From Planctomycetota bacterium (GTDB taxonomy: Bacteria > Planctomycetota > OFTM77), in the NCBI GenBank assembly GCA_029260795.1, contig JAJDCO010000042.1, forward strand, positions 1 through 64,000: a stretch of 64,000 nucleotides of DNA, written 5' to 3'. This document shows, piece after piece, positions 19,372-27,839 of the stretch; within the stretch, counting starts at the first letter, position 1, and every line of letters starts with the position of its first letter. A program made the position numbers and the translations under genes. Under the pieces are notes generated by a model that was not told the DNA's origin, ran no database searches, and worked only from the letters and a program-made list of their open reading frames with translations.

Positions 19372-19485
19372 GAGGGTCTCTCTTCGGTCCACTTCGGAGA
19401 CGTCGGTTCCGACAAGGGAGAGGATAGTGGCATAGCGTGCTCAGCCCGGCAACCGGGCGTCCACGACATCAGACGGCATCGAGCG

Positions 19486-22317
19486 TCAGCGACGCCGACG
19501 TCGCTCGCCGAAGTCGAGACACTCGGTGAGCGGGGCTTCGCGGTCCCAGCTCCGCCACGGGCAGCGCAGGTGGTCGGTCCACGCTTTGACGTCTCCCAGG
19601 TCGGCTGCACGCCAGATCGCGAGATCCACGGCCGGTGCGCTGAAGGCCTCGCGCCAGCTCGTGGGCAATCCGCTGAGCACCAGTCCCCCGATCCCGTCGA
19701 CGAGAGTTCCGGCCAGGAGCGCCGGCCAGGCGGTAGCCCTCTCGGGAGCCACCAGGATCCAAGGGCGTTCGGAATCCGGTGCCGCGGCACGCAGGCCGAG
19801 GATTGCGGAAGCGATCGCGCGCGCCTGCCGGAGTGGGAGGGGATCTCCGAGGAGGTGGGAATCGGTGACCGCCAAGTGCCGTCGCGACCCATCCACCTCC
19901 AAGAGACCCGAGACGACCAGGCAAGCCGAGCTGGCAGTCACCGCGGCCGGATCGAGCTCGGTCGTGCCGGCCAGCCAGAGGATCACCGGTCCCTCGGGCT
20001 CGGCGCCCACCCAACGGTCGACGGTCAGCTCGATTCCGGTCTCCGTCGCCCAGCGCGCCCGCGTCGATGAGGAGTCGAGGAGGCCCAAACGCTGCTCGAG
20101 AGCTCGCCAGCTCTCCCCACCCAGGTCCGATCGGCGCACGGCGGGCCGGATATCGCGACCCGATCGAACGGTGTCTTCCCAAGCATTCGATGCCGCGGGA
20201 GGTGGCTCTCTCAGAGCCTCCTCGAGAGCCTGACGTCCGAGCATGCGCACCGTGATCGTCGAGGCGGGCTGACGGCCGCTCGGGTAGCAGCTCAACACCG
20301 AGGCGTCGGTCTCGACCTGCAAGTCGGGCTCCTCGACGGGTGAGGACTCCCCACGCAGGTGCAACGCCAAGAATCGATACAAGGCCTCCCGCATTGGGCG
20401 ATTGTAGTCGTGTCCCGCCTCGAACTCGTGCAGTGCAAGCCGTTCTTCCACCTCGAGCGCTCGGTAGGCACCGCGCGCCTGCTCCTCGGCCGCTCGGGCC
20501 CCGGCGGGCGTGAAGGAGGGATCGTGCGTCGCCGTGATCAGCATCTGCGGCCGCGGGGCGATCAAGCCGGCCACGTCTCCCATGTCGGCGAAGCGGGCCA
20601 AGCCGTTCACGTGGCTGCAAGGACAGTGTCCGATGCCGGTCTCGAGGAACTCGCGGATCCGGGTGACGAAGACGACCGGGACCGCTACCTGGATGCGCTC
20701 GTCGATCGCCGCGGCGTAGAGCGTGTTCAGGCCGCCGCCCGAGGCACCGGTGCAGGCGATGCGGTCGGGATCGACATCGGCGCGCGTCAGCAGGTAGTCG
20801 AGCGCGCGGATCGAGTCCCAGACCATGTACGTCATGTTGTTTCGCCCGACCAGCACCGAGCGGTGGTACTCGCCATGACCATTGCCGTCGATCGCGCGCT
20901 CGCCCTGTCCGAACGCGTCGTAGGTCAGCGCGATGTAGCCGAGCTTGGCGAGGCCGATGCAACGCGCCTGCACGACCGGCTCGGCCTTGGAGCGCCCCCA
21001 GTGACCGACCGGATTCAGGACGGTCGGCAGTCGCTCTTCCGGGCCGCGGCCAGCGGGCACGTACACGTTGGCCGGAACTTCGAAACCAGGACGGCTCTCG
21101 AAGATGATCTTCTCGATCCGGTAGCCGTCGCGCTCGACCATGCCGACGGAGCGCACCTTCAGGTCGGTCCGCTCCGGGAACGGCTCGAGGCCGAGCGCTT
21201 CGCGAAGTCGCCGTCGAAGCGCCGGCTGGTATCCACGCCAGCGGTCGGCGTCCGTCTGCTCGGCTCGGATACGGGCATGCGCGGCCTCGGCAGAGGCACT
21301 CGTCTCGGCGATGAGCCGCTCGACGAGTGAGGTCGGTGCTTCATCAGGAGGTCCCCGCCGGACGCGATCGACGAGGCCGGGATCGAAGAAGGCGTCTTGA
21401 ACGAGCCAGACCGCGTCAACGACCTCGAAGCCAGGACCGCGATCTCGAACCTCCAGCTCAATCGGCAGCGTGCCGACGGTCACGGAGCCCGCCAAGCGCC
21501 AAGTGAAGCCGCGTCCGGACGTCTCGTGATGTGTCACCGGCATCTCGACGTCGTCGATCGCGAGCGCGAATCGTCGATCCTGGCCGTCGCCTTCGTAGGC
21601 GCGTACCCAGCAGTATGTGACTCCTGGATTCAGCGTGACGGTCGTGGTCAGCGGTCGTTCGGCGATGCCGCTGGCGTTGGAGACGCGGAATCCCGAGCCC
21701 GAGTAACCGGGCACGTTCTGCTGTACTCGCCAGGGGCCGTCGAAGGCTTCGGCTTCGATCAGGCGATGGGCGCTTTTGGGAGCGCGGAGCTCGGCCACTC
21801 GACGCAATCGCATCTCGGAGAGGAAGGCGTGCGGACCGGGTCCTTCGAGGGCCCGAAGCGAGACCCGCAACGTGCCCTCGGACGTCCACCATTCCGGGGG
21901 CACGACGAGAGGCCACCACGCGAAGCCGTCGTCGCTCGATCGCGCGAGAGTGAGCTCTCGATCACCGACGAGGAGCCGCGCCGTGCGGCGATCCCCTTTG
22001 CCGCCCCACCGCAGCCACAGCACGGTCGTTCCAGGGACGCGATCGTCGACACGGAAGACGTGCTCGATCGGTCCGGCGCCGGTCCAGGCATAGCTCTCGC
22101 CGGCGAACTCTTCGCCTTGGAGGTCGACTCGCTCGATCAGCGCCGGATCGCCACCCTGAACGTCGAGCCAGCCAAAGCCGTCGCGCATCGCGTCGCCAGT
22201 CGCAGGCGTCAGCAGCAGAGAGAGCCAGAGGGCGACTCGGATCGAGCCGCCGCGAAGCGTCAGCGGCCCAGACCGTACTTCATGATGCACCAGATCGCCG
22301 AGAACCCGTCGCGCCAT
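19486..22317 (-). CDS. Large exported alpha/beta-hydrolase, acetyl-xylan-esterase-like (943 aa)
   Basis: A hydrophobic stretch ([16 protein letters not shown], about residues 28-43) acts as a late signal peptide. Residues about 45-330 contain two beta-sandwich, carbohydrate-binding-like regions. From about 370 an alpha/beta-hydrolase domain carries nucleophile S526 in TGASGGG, acid D599 in ATHDPSF and base H636 in EAGHDYN, as in planctomycete-type acetyl-xylan esterase or dienelactone-hydrolase-like enzymes. The last 280 residues include a second, weaker hydrolase-like segment. Likely role: deacetylation of polysaccharide. The first 58 bases overlap the upstream glycosyltransferase gene; GTG near 22290 is an alternative start that also overlaps. 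Confidence 0.65.
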   Translation of the reverse strand: MARRVLGDLVHHEVRSGPLTLRGGSIRVALWLSLLLTPATGDAMRDGFGWLDVQGGDPALIERVDLQGEEFAGESYAWTGAGPIEHVFRVDDRVPGTTVLWLRWGGKGDRRTARLLVGDRELTLARSSDDGFAWWPLVVPPEWWTSEGTLRVSLRALEGPGPHAFLSEMRLRRVAELRAPKSAHRLIEAEAFDGPWRVQQNVPGYSGSGFRVSNASGIAERPLTTTVTLNPGVTYCWVRAYEGDGQDRRFALAIDDVEMPVTHHETSGRGFTWRLAGSVTVGTLPIELEVRDRGPGFEVVDAVWLVQDAFFDPGLVDRVRRGPPDEAPTSLVERLIAETSASAEAAHARIRAEQTDADRWRGYQPALRRRLREALGLEPFPERTDLKVRSVGMVERDGYRIEKIIFESRPGFEVPANVYVPAGRGPEERLPTVLNPVGHWGRSKAEPVVQARCIGLAKLGYIALTYDAFGQGERAIDGNGHGEYHRSVLVGRNNMTYMVWDSIRALDYLLTRADVDPDRIACTGASGGGLNTLYAAAIDERIQVAVPVVFVTRIREFLETGIGHCPCSHVNGLARFADMGDVAGLIAPRPQMLITATHDPSFTPAGARAAEEQARGAYRALEVEERLALHEFEAGHDYNRPMREALYRFLALHLRGESSPVEEPDLQVETDASVLSCYPSGRQPASTITVRMLGRQALEEALREPPPAASNAWEDTVRSGRDIRPAVRRSDLGGESWRALEQRLGLLDSSSTRARWATETGIELTVDRWVGAEPEGPVILWLAGTTELDPAAVTASSACLVVSGLLEVDGSRRHLAVTDSHLLGDPLPLRQARAIASAILGLRAAAPDSERPWILVAPERATAWPALLAGTLVDGIGGLVLSGLPTSWREAFSAPAVDLAIWRAADLGDVKAWTDHLRCPWRSWDREAPLTECLDFGERRRRR

Positions 22318-22949
22318 CCGATCTTCTTACCTTCGGCATAGTCGCGGCCTTGATACGTGATCGGAACCTCGTAGATCCGCCAGCGGCCGCGGCTGATCTT
22401 GGCGGTGATCTCGGGCTCGAAGCCGAATCGATTCTGCTGGAGATCCTGAATCGAACGCAGCACTTCGGTGCGGAAGACCTTGTAGCAGGTCTCCATGTCC
22501 GTGAGATTCAGGTTGGTCATCATGTTCGACAGCAAGGTCAGGAACTTGTTGCCGAGGTAGTGCCAGAAGAGATGGACGCGGTGTACTTCTCCGAGGAACC
22601 GCGAGCCGTAGACGACGTCGGCGCGACCATCGAGGATCGGTCGCACGAGCGCCGGGTACTCGGCCGGGTTGTACTCGAGGTCGGCGTCCTGGATGAGCAC
22701 GATGTCGCCTTGGACGTGCTGAAAGCCGGTTCGAAGCGCCCCGCCTTTGCCGGTGTTGGCCTCGTGGAAGATGACACGGACGTTGTCGTACTGGGCTTCG
22801 ATCTCGCGAAGCACGTCCCGAGTCCCGTCCTTCGAGCCGTCATCGACCATGATGAGCTCTTTGTCGAAGGGCGCCTCTTGGACGCGTTGCACGAGCTCGA
22901 CGACGGTCTTGGCCTCGTTGTAGACCGGAATCACGACCGAAAGCAGCAT
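22260..22949 (-). CDS. Family 2 glycosyltransferase, dolichol-phosphate-mannose-synthase-like (229 aa)
   Basis: GT-A fold with [32 protein letters not shown] (DxD-type metal site), and [10 protein letters not shown] then FGFEPEI late in the chain, as in DPM1-type enzymes that move a sugar from a nucleotide donor to a polyprenyl phosphate. It has no C-terminal membrane helices. ATG 22949 begins the fold directly. The open frame extends about 280 bases further upstream, but through a repeat-rich region (see 23084-23262). It precedes the exported esterase with an overlap, suggesting joint expression. Confidence 0.85.
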   Translation of the reverse strand: MLLSVVIPVYNEAKTVVELVQRVQEAPFDKELIMVDDGSKDGTRDVLREIEAQYDNVRVIFHEANTGKGGALRTGFQHVQGDIVLIQDADLEYNPAEYPALVRPILDGRADVVYGSRFLGEVHRVHLFWHYLGNKFLTLLSNMMTNLNLTDMETCYKVFRTEVLRSIQDLQQNRFGFEPEITAKISRGRWRIYEVPITYQGRDYAEGKKIGWRDGFSAIWCIMKYGLGR

Positions 22950-23083
22950 GGGACTTCTTGGTCTCGCAGAGTGACGTGTGGGGAATCGCTGGGGCTGAAG
23001 CGGCACATCATCTCGGGAAACGCACGCGGATGCAACCCAGGGGGCAGGAACCTCTTTGGGCTCGTCAGCCGACCGCCAACGCC

Positions 23084-23262
23084 CAGCCCCGAGGAACGAA
23101 TGGCGACAGAACAATGCCCGGCCAGCATCCCAGCCTCGAGGAACGAGGGGCGCCAGATCAAAGCCCGGGGCAAAGTCCCGGTGAATCGTGCAAGCCACGC
23201 ATCGCCCAACGCCCCACGGATCGCCCATATCCAGCCCCGAGGAACGAGGGGCGCCAGATCAA
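23084..23262. repeat. Three short direct repeats in a 350-bp intergenic region
   Basis: The gap 22950-23300 holds no gene. A 25-base unit beginning CGAGGAACGAGGGGCGCC recurs exactly at 23137-23161 and 23238-23262, each preceded by CAGCC. A diverged copy (CAGCCCCGAGGAACGAATGG) starts at 23084. Spacings of about 48 and 101 bases suggest a unit near 50 bases with one decayed position. On the minus strand the units read LAPLVPRG in open frames upstream of the glycosyltransferase, which explains the spurious N-terminal extension there. Origin unknown; a dispersed intergenic repeat family is the simplest reading. Confidence 0.6.
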
Positions 23263-23300
23263 CACTCCAGCTCTCTACCGGTCCTCGAAGACCGCGGCTC

Positions 23301-24662
23301 TCACTCCGGGCAAGGGTCGTGACGGTGGGCGACCAGCACACCGAATTGCTGAGCGAAGTCGTCGATCAAGGTCGGAAACTCCCCCGATCGATCCGTGAGC
23401 TCTTCAGGATCCCCCTCGATGTCGTAGGCCCAGATCGTGTTCGGTGTCCACTGGAGATGTGGGTACTCCGTCGTGGGCTGCAGGGAGATGATGAACTTGT
23501 TGTGATTCGTTCGGCCGGCGCCGGCGAGGCTTCCGGCCTGCTCGATCAGGGCGATTCGGGTTCGCGCAGCATGATCTCCTTCCGGAGCCCACAGCGGTGA
23601 GACGTCTTCTGCGCGTGGGGTTGCTTGCGCAGGAGTCGGCACGGAGAGGCGCGGCACCTCGAGCAGCGCGCACACGGTCGGGACGAGGTCGATCGTCTTC
23701 ACCAGGGATTTGACCTGGACTCCCGCCGGCACTCCGCCGCGAAGGATCCACGGCACCATCACGACCGGGTCGTACAGGCCATAGTGATCGAAGTAGATCT
23801 CGTGCTCGCCGAGCGATTCTCCATAGGTCCCGGTCAGAGTGACGAGCGTGCTCTCCAGCCGACCCTGCTCCGAGAGCCCGCCCACGAGGCGAGACACGGC
23901 GCCGTCTACGTCCGCAACGCGATCACGGTACAGCTCGACGATCTCGTCGTGGTCGATGCGCCCTCGCAGAAACCGCAAGCGATCACTCTCTCGCCAGCTG
24001 GGGCGCACGGGGAAAAGGATGTCGCCCTCGGGATCCTTGGCTTCCGCGGCATAAGGCGTGGTCGGGTCGGAGAGATGGATCCACAGGAATGTTGGCTTTG
24101 AGGGCCCTTCCAGCCAGCGGAGCGCCCGCTCGACGAGCTCTTGGGCCGATCCCTCGGGTCCCGTGCTCACGCGGAAGGTGGTGAAGCCTTGTCGCAGTCC
24201 GTGATCTTCGTCTTCGGTCACGACGTCGGTGCCGAGGAAGGCCGCGCAGGTGAAGCCCTGAGTGGCGAGATGCTCGGCGAGCGTCGTGGCGCCCGAGCAC
24301 AGGGCTTGACCGTCCCAGTGGAGATCGAGGTCGATCGGATAGAGCGCCGTCGAGATGGCGCCCAAGGCCGGAACGGTCTCGTTGATCGCAGTCGCTGCTT
24401 GAAGGAAGAGGACGCCTTCACGGGCAAGGCGGTCGAGCCCGGGCGTTCGCCTCGGCCCCCCCAGGGCGCTGAGGGCGTCGCGACGAAGGCCGTCGACCGT
24501 GACGAGCACCAGGCTCTGGGGAGCTCGAGCTTCGCCGCTCGGGATCGGATCCGTGCCATCGTCCTCGCCAGTCATCCAGAAGATGAGCCATGCCGCCAGA
24601 AGGAGAAAGGCCACGAGGAAGACGAGACCGAGCTGCGATCGAATCGACTGACTGACACTCAT
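23301..24662 (-). CDS. Membrane-anchored sulfatase-fold protein with degenerate metal site (453 aa)
   Basis: A membrane anchor (about residues 10-30) is followed by an alkaline-phosphatase/sulfatase superfamily domain: LVTVDGLRRDAL (metal Asp57), GLDRLAREGVLF, the nucleophile region NETVPALGAIS (Thr96 where sulfatases have Cys or Ser), WIHLSDP and YGLYDPVVMVPWILRG. The normally invariant metal ligands of the SDHGE motif are replaced: the sequence reads LTGTYGESLGEHE, with Thr279-Tyr280 for Asp-His. Catalysis by the usual mechanism is therefore doubtful. It overlaps the upstream GT2 gene by four bases (ATGA), so it belongs to the glycan cluster, perhaps as a binding or scaffolding protein. Confidence 0.7.
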   Translation of the reverse strand: MSVSQSIRSQLGLVFLVAFLLLAAWLIFWMTGEDDGTDPIPSGEARAPQSLVLVTVDGLRRDALSALGGPRRTPGLDRLAREGVLFLQAATAINETVPALGAISTALYPIDLDLHWDGQALCSGATTLAEHLATQGFTCAAFLGTDVVTEDEDHGLRQGFTTFRVSTGPEGSAQELVERALRWLEGPSKPTFLWIHLSDPTTPYAAEAKDPEGDILFPVRPSWRESDRLRFLRGRIDHDEIVELYRDRVADVDGAVSRLVGGLSEQGRLESTLVTLTGTYGESLGEHEIYFDHYGLYDPVVMVPWILRGGVPAGVQVKSLVKTIDLVPTVCALLEVPRLSVPTPAQATPRAEDVSPLWAPEGDHAARTRIALIEQAGSLAGAGRTNHNKFIISLQPTTEYPHLQWTPNTIWAYDIEGDPEELTDRSGEFPTLIDDFAQQFGVLVAHRHDPCPE

Positions 24663-25834
24663 GAATCGTCTCCTCTCGGGAACAGCTTCTCGAGATCGAA
24701 TGCCGCCAGAAGCTCTCTCTGGAGCGTGGCGTACTCCTCATTCGGCTCGATCGCATCGAGGGGGCGTGCGAACAGGGGTAGGATCTCGGAGTCCGGCCGT
24801 CTTCGGGCGCTTTGGATCTCCTGGCGCTGCTGGCGGAGGCGGGGCAGGGCGCGCGTGAAGTCGTTGAGCGCGATGACGTCGGCGGCCCCCACCGCGCCGA
24901 TGGATGTCCTTCGCTCTGGGCGCAAGAGCCACTCGGCCCATCGGCGCCGCCATGAGGCGCGCGGTGGCGGTGGACCAACGAATCGAAATGGCTCCTCGCG
25001 GAGCTGGGCCTGATAGTAGGTCCGGCGAGCCGTCAAGAGCAGGGCGGCCGGAAGCACGCGGGCCAGGTTCGCATCGTCGTAGTTCTTGAACACGGCGCAG
25101 AGCGGGTTGCGGATGTAGAAGACGCGTCGACGGCTCTCCTCGACGCGCATCGCCGTCGCGGAATGATGATGATACACGCGCGAGCTCGGCACGAAGTGAA
25201 TTCGATGACCGAGCACCCACAGCCGCCAGCCGAGATCGACGTCTTCGTAGTAGGCGAAGAAGTCTTCGTCGAAGCCTCCGGCCGAGAGAAAGAGCTCGCG
25301 ATCGATCGCCATCGCGCCCCCCATCGCGAACAGCGTCGGTCGCTCCTCACCCAGCGGATACGCCTTCGCGGGCTCACCATGACCGAGCTCGACGCCGATC
25401 CCGTGAAAGTTGGAGCCGCCTCCCGCGAAATCGATGCGCTCGCCGTCCCACGACAGGGCACACGACGTGGTCACCTCACAGCGTCCCGCCGCCAGCGGCT
25501 CGACCAGCGCACGCAGCCAGAGAGGGTCCACGCGCATGTCATTGTTCAAGAAGGCCACGAGCGGTTGGCGAGCGACCTCGGCACCGTGATTGGCTGCGCG
25601 GGAGAAGCCGGTGTTCACGTCGTGCTCGATCAGAGTGACACCGGCCGAGTGCGACCGCAGTAGCTCGAGCGAGCCATCGCGGGATCCGTTGTCGACGACG
25701 ACGATCTCGATCGCGTCGGACGGATAGTCGAGCGCTTGGAGCGAGGCCAGGCAGGGACCCAGGTGCTCCTTGCCATCGTAGTTCGGGATCACGATCGAGA
25801 CCCCGGGGCACTCACCCATCATCGGCTCGCTCAT
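24659..25834 (-). CDS. Family 2 glycosyltransferase, rhamnosyltransferase-like (391 aa)
   Basis: Starts with the GT-A fold: VSIVIPNYDGKEHLGPCLASL, IVVVDNGSRDGS, NTGFSRAANHG, then VAFLNNDMRVDP (metal-binding NND), GGAMAIDRELFLSAGGFDEDFFAYYEDVDLGWR and HHHSAT, the pattern of WcaE/RfbN-type enzymes that build O-antigen and exopolysaccharide. The C-terminal 120 residues are helical and Arg-rich. It overlaps the coiled-coil gene upstream and the sulfatase-fold gene downstream by four bases each. Confidence 0.85.
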   Translation of the reverse strand: MSEPMMGECPGVSIVIPNYDGKEHLGPCLASLQALDYPSDAIEIVVVDNGSRDGSLELLRSHSAGVTLIEHDVNTGFSRAANHGAEVARQPLVAFLNNDMRVDPLWLRALVEPLAAGRCEVTTSCALSWDGERIDFAGGGSNFHGIGVELGHGEPAKAYPLGEERPTLFAMGGAMAIDRELFLSAGGFDEDFFAYYEDVDLGWRLWVLGHRIHFVPSSRVYHHHSATAMRVEESRRRVFYIRNPLCAVFKNYDDANLARVLPAALLLTARRTYYQAQLREEPFRFVGPPPPRASWRRRWAEWLLRPERRTSIGAVGAADVIALNDFTRALPRLRQQRQEIQSARRRPDSEILPLFARPLDAIEPNEEYATLQRELLAAFDLEKLFPRGDDS

Positions 25835-26187
25835 CGACCGCGGCGAAACAGCCCGAAGAGCCCGCTTCCCGCCAGCCGTCCTTCGAGTGTCGCGCAGCGC
25901 TTCTCGAGCTCGTGGCGCTCTCCGATCGCCCGGTCTCGCTCCGCGCGCGTTCCGTCGATCTCGGCTCGCAACGACTCGACCACACCTCGCAGCCGCTCCA
26001 CCTCACCCGTGGCCGCGTCGAGATACTCCTGCCGCTGAGTCAGGTCCGCTTGGAGATGGTCCGGCACGTCGCTCGCCGTCTTCACCTGCTCCTGCAGGGC
26101 TCGAATCCGCTCGGAGAGTGCGAACACTTGGTCCGAGAGGAATCGGTTCTGCTGCGCGAGATAGCTCTCGCTGGAGGTGTCACTCAT
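25831..26187 (-). CDS. Coiled-coil protein between glycosyltransferases (118 aa)
   Basis: Almost the whole chain is one predicted coiled coil: heptads rich in Leu, Glu, Arg and Gln run from about residue 8 to 105, ending with GLFGLFRRGR, a short amphipathic basic tail. No enzyme motif. ATG 26187 overlaps the GT4 stop by eight bases, and the gene's own stop overlaps the next GT2 start, so it is translationally coupled on both sides. Similar coiled coils act as chain-length rulers or scaffolds in O-antigen synthesis (e.g. WbdD-type). That role here is inference. Confidence 0.65.
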   Translation of the reverse strand: MSDTSSESYLAQQNRFLSDQVFALSERIRALQEQVKTASDVPDHLQADLTQRQEYLDAATGEVERLRGVVESLRAEIDGTRAERDRAIGERHELEKRCATLEGRLAGSGLFGLFRRGR

Positions 26188-27592
26188 CGTTCCCTGTCGC
26201 TCCCTGGGCACCCACCGACTCGCCAGCATCCTGTCTCGACCGCGTCGCCTTCAGGCTCCGATAGAGCTCGACGAACTCCTCGGCATTCTGCGGAAGCGTC
26301 TTCACCTGGGGAAGGTTCTGGCGCAAGGATTCTGCCAGACCGCTTTCGTCACGCAACCGCGTCAAGGCCGAGCGCAGCGAGCGCGGGTCCGCGCGCTTGA
26401 AAAGCAACCCGTTCACGCCGTCCTGAATGGCCTCGGTCATGCCACCTAGATCCGCCGCCACGACCGGAATGCCGGCGGCTTGCGCTTCGAGCAAGACGAA
26501 CGGCGTGTTCTCGTACCAGAGCGAGGGCACGACGAGCACGTCGATGCCGGCCAACGTCTCTGCGAGCTGGTGGGCCGCGAAGCCACCCGCGAAGTGGATG
26601 CGGTCGTCCCGCTGAGCCCGCCGCGCGAGGGGGCCCGTATACTCTTGGAAGACCTCGGGATCACCGAAGATCGTCAAGCGCGCCTCGGGCCATGCGAGCT
26701 CCAAGAACGCTCCCACCAGCAGGTGAACGCCCTTGTACTTGGCGATGCTGCCCAGATAGCCGAGCCGCAAGCGCTCCGCGGAAATCGGCTGGCGCGCGCT
26801 CGCCACCTCCGCCAGCCCGGCATCGACTCCATACCGAACGACTTGGAGCGACTCGGCGGGGTAGTCGTTCCGTACGAAGAGGCTCGCGAGAAACTCTGAG
26901 GGAGCGACGACGGCATCGGCGAGGGACACGATCTCGCGCAAGACGCGCGGTCGCGCTTCGGCCGCACGCAGATGCGCGAGGGGCGTGTCGACGTTGAGCG
27001 ATCCGAGGGCCGGTTCGGCCGCGAAGATCGCGTCGGTCTCCGGAAAAGCTCCACTCTCGAGAGCGTCGTGCAGCGGTCCATAGCTGGCGTAGTGGCTGTC
27101 GCGTTCACACCAGACACACTCGAGCACGTCCACCGGCCCGCGGCACAGCATGTCGTCGTACTTCAGCAGCCGGGTGTCCGGGCACAGATAGTAGAAGTCC
27201 ATCAGGTTGATGGCGATCGGGATCCCGCGCCGGTGTGCCTCCTCGATCAGAGCCGCCCCATGAAACCGCACGTGGAAGAAGTGCACGGCGTCGAAAGCTC
27301 GCTCGTCGAGGAAGCGACCGAAGCGCTCGGCGAGGAAAGGATTGTAGTACTCGGCGAGCGTGCGGTTCGGGGCCAGGTCGAGGCTCGCACTGATGCGGTG
27401 AACGGCGAGTCCGTCGACCTCGTCGTGCGCTTCCTCGACGAAGGGCCCCGCTCGTTCGAACTGGGGCTCGAAGGCATACAGAGTCACCTCGTGTCCGGCC
27501 GCCTGGAGGGCCAAGGCGAGGCGATAGACGTAGAGCTCTGTGCCCGTGCAGAAGCGCGGCAGGAACTGGTGGACGACGTAACAGACGCGCAC
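26180..27592 (-). CDS. Family 4 glycosyltransferase (470 aa)
   Basis: GT-B fold. The N-terminal domain begins MRVCYVVHQFLPRFCTGTEL (glycine-rich acceptor loop near GTEL) and includes a Cys-rich insertion (about 150-185: CPDTRLLKY, CRGPVDVLECVWCERD) seen in some GT4 subfamilies. The C-terminal domain has LRLGYLGSIAKYKGVHLLV, FAGGF, VLVVPSLWYENTPFVLLEAQAAGIPVVA (the E-x7-E donor-binding region) and GGMTEAI. It probably adds a sugar to a lipid-linked oligosaccharide. First gene of the minus-strand glycan cluster; the 250-bp gap upstream is shared with the divergent porin operon. Confidence 0.85.
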   Translation of the reverse strand: MRVCYVVHQFLPRFCTGTELYVYRLALALQAAGHEVTLYAFEPQFERAGPFVEEAHDEVDGLAVHRISASLDLAPNRTLAEYYNPFLAERFGRFLDERAFDAVHFFHVRFHGAALIEEAHRRGIPIAINLMDFYYLCPDTRLLKYDDMLCRGPVDVLECVWCERDSHYASYGPLHDALESGAFPETDAIFAAEPALGSLNVDTPLAHLRAAEARPRVLREIVSLADAVVAPSEFLASLFVRNDYPAESLQVVRYGVDAGLAEVASARQPISAERLRLGYLGSIAKYKGVHLLVGAFLELAWPEARLTIFGDPEVFQEYTGPLARRAQRDDRIHFAGGFAAHQLAETLAGIDVLVVPSLWYENTPFVLLEAQAAGIPVVAADLGGMTEAIQDGVNGLLFKRADPRSLRSALTRLRDESGLAESLRQNLPQVKTLPQNAEEFVELYRSLKATRSRQDAGESVGAQGATGNDE

Positions 27593-27733
27593 GATTGAAG
27601 CTCGGGAAGTGAGCGACGAGGGTTCCGAAACGAGGCGTCAGGGTACCCGCGGCTCGACATCCTGGCAAGTCAAGGAGGCCGAGAGGGCGAGGGGCGGGGG
27701 TCGAGAATCTCGGCTGCTCGGGAGAATCCTCGG

Positions 27734-27762
27734 TTGACAGGGTCGAAGCCCGGGCCTACGCT
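27734..27762 (+). promoter_or_regulatory. Sigma70-type promoter of the porin / flavin-transfer operon
   Basis: A perfect -35 box TTGACA (27734-27739), a 17-base spacer, and -10 TACGCT (27757-27762), which keeps the key T, A and final T. Transcription would begin near 27769, inside the adjacent palindrome, about 70 bases before the porin ATG. Confidence 0.7.
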
Positions 27763-27795
27763 CTTCGCACTTGAGACGCATTCTCAAGTGCGAAG
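27763..27795 (+). promoter_or_regulatory. 33-bp perfect palindrome with Fur-box-like core (operator)
   Basis: Two perfect 13-base arms (CTTCGCACTTGAG at 27763-27775, CTCAAGTGCGAAG at 27783-27795) flank a 7-base centre. The core TTGAGACGCATTCTCAA (27771-27787) differs from the common Fur/Irr-type box TTGAGAATCATTCTCAA at only two central positions. It starts immediately after the -10 box and covers the expected start site, the classic position for a repressor. Iron control is inferred from the core match and from the operon contents. A stem-loop in the leader RNA is the alternative. Confidence 0.65.
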
Positions 27796-27839
27796 CGCCG
27801 CTGAGTCGATAGGTCTCCCCACCACTCTGGAGCGTTGGC

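Noticed and set aside
22950-23228. N-terminal extension of the DPM1-like glycosyltransferase (to 23228)
   Set aside because: Encoded by the intergenic repeats; the GT-A fold begins at the ATG at 22949, which also has a plausible ribosome binding site.
23084-23262. CRISPR array
   Set aside because: Only three unequal copies, irregular spacing, no cas genes.
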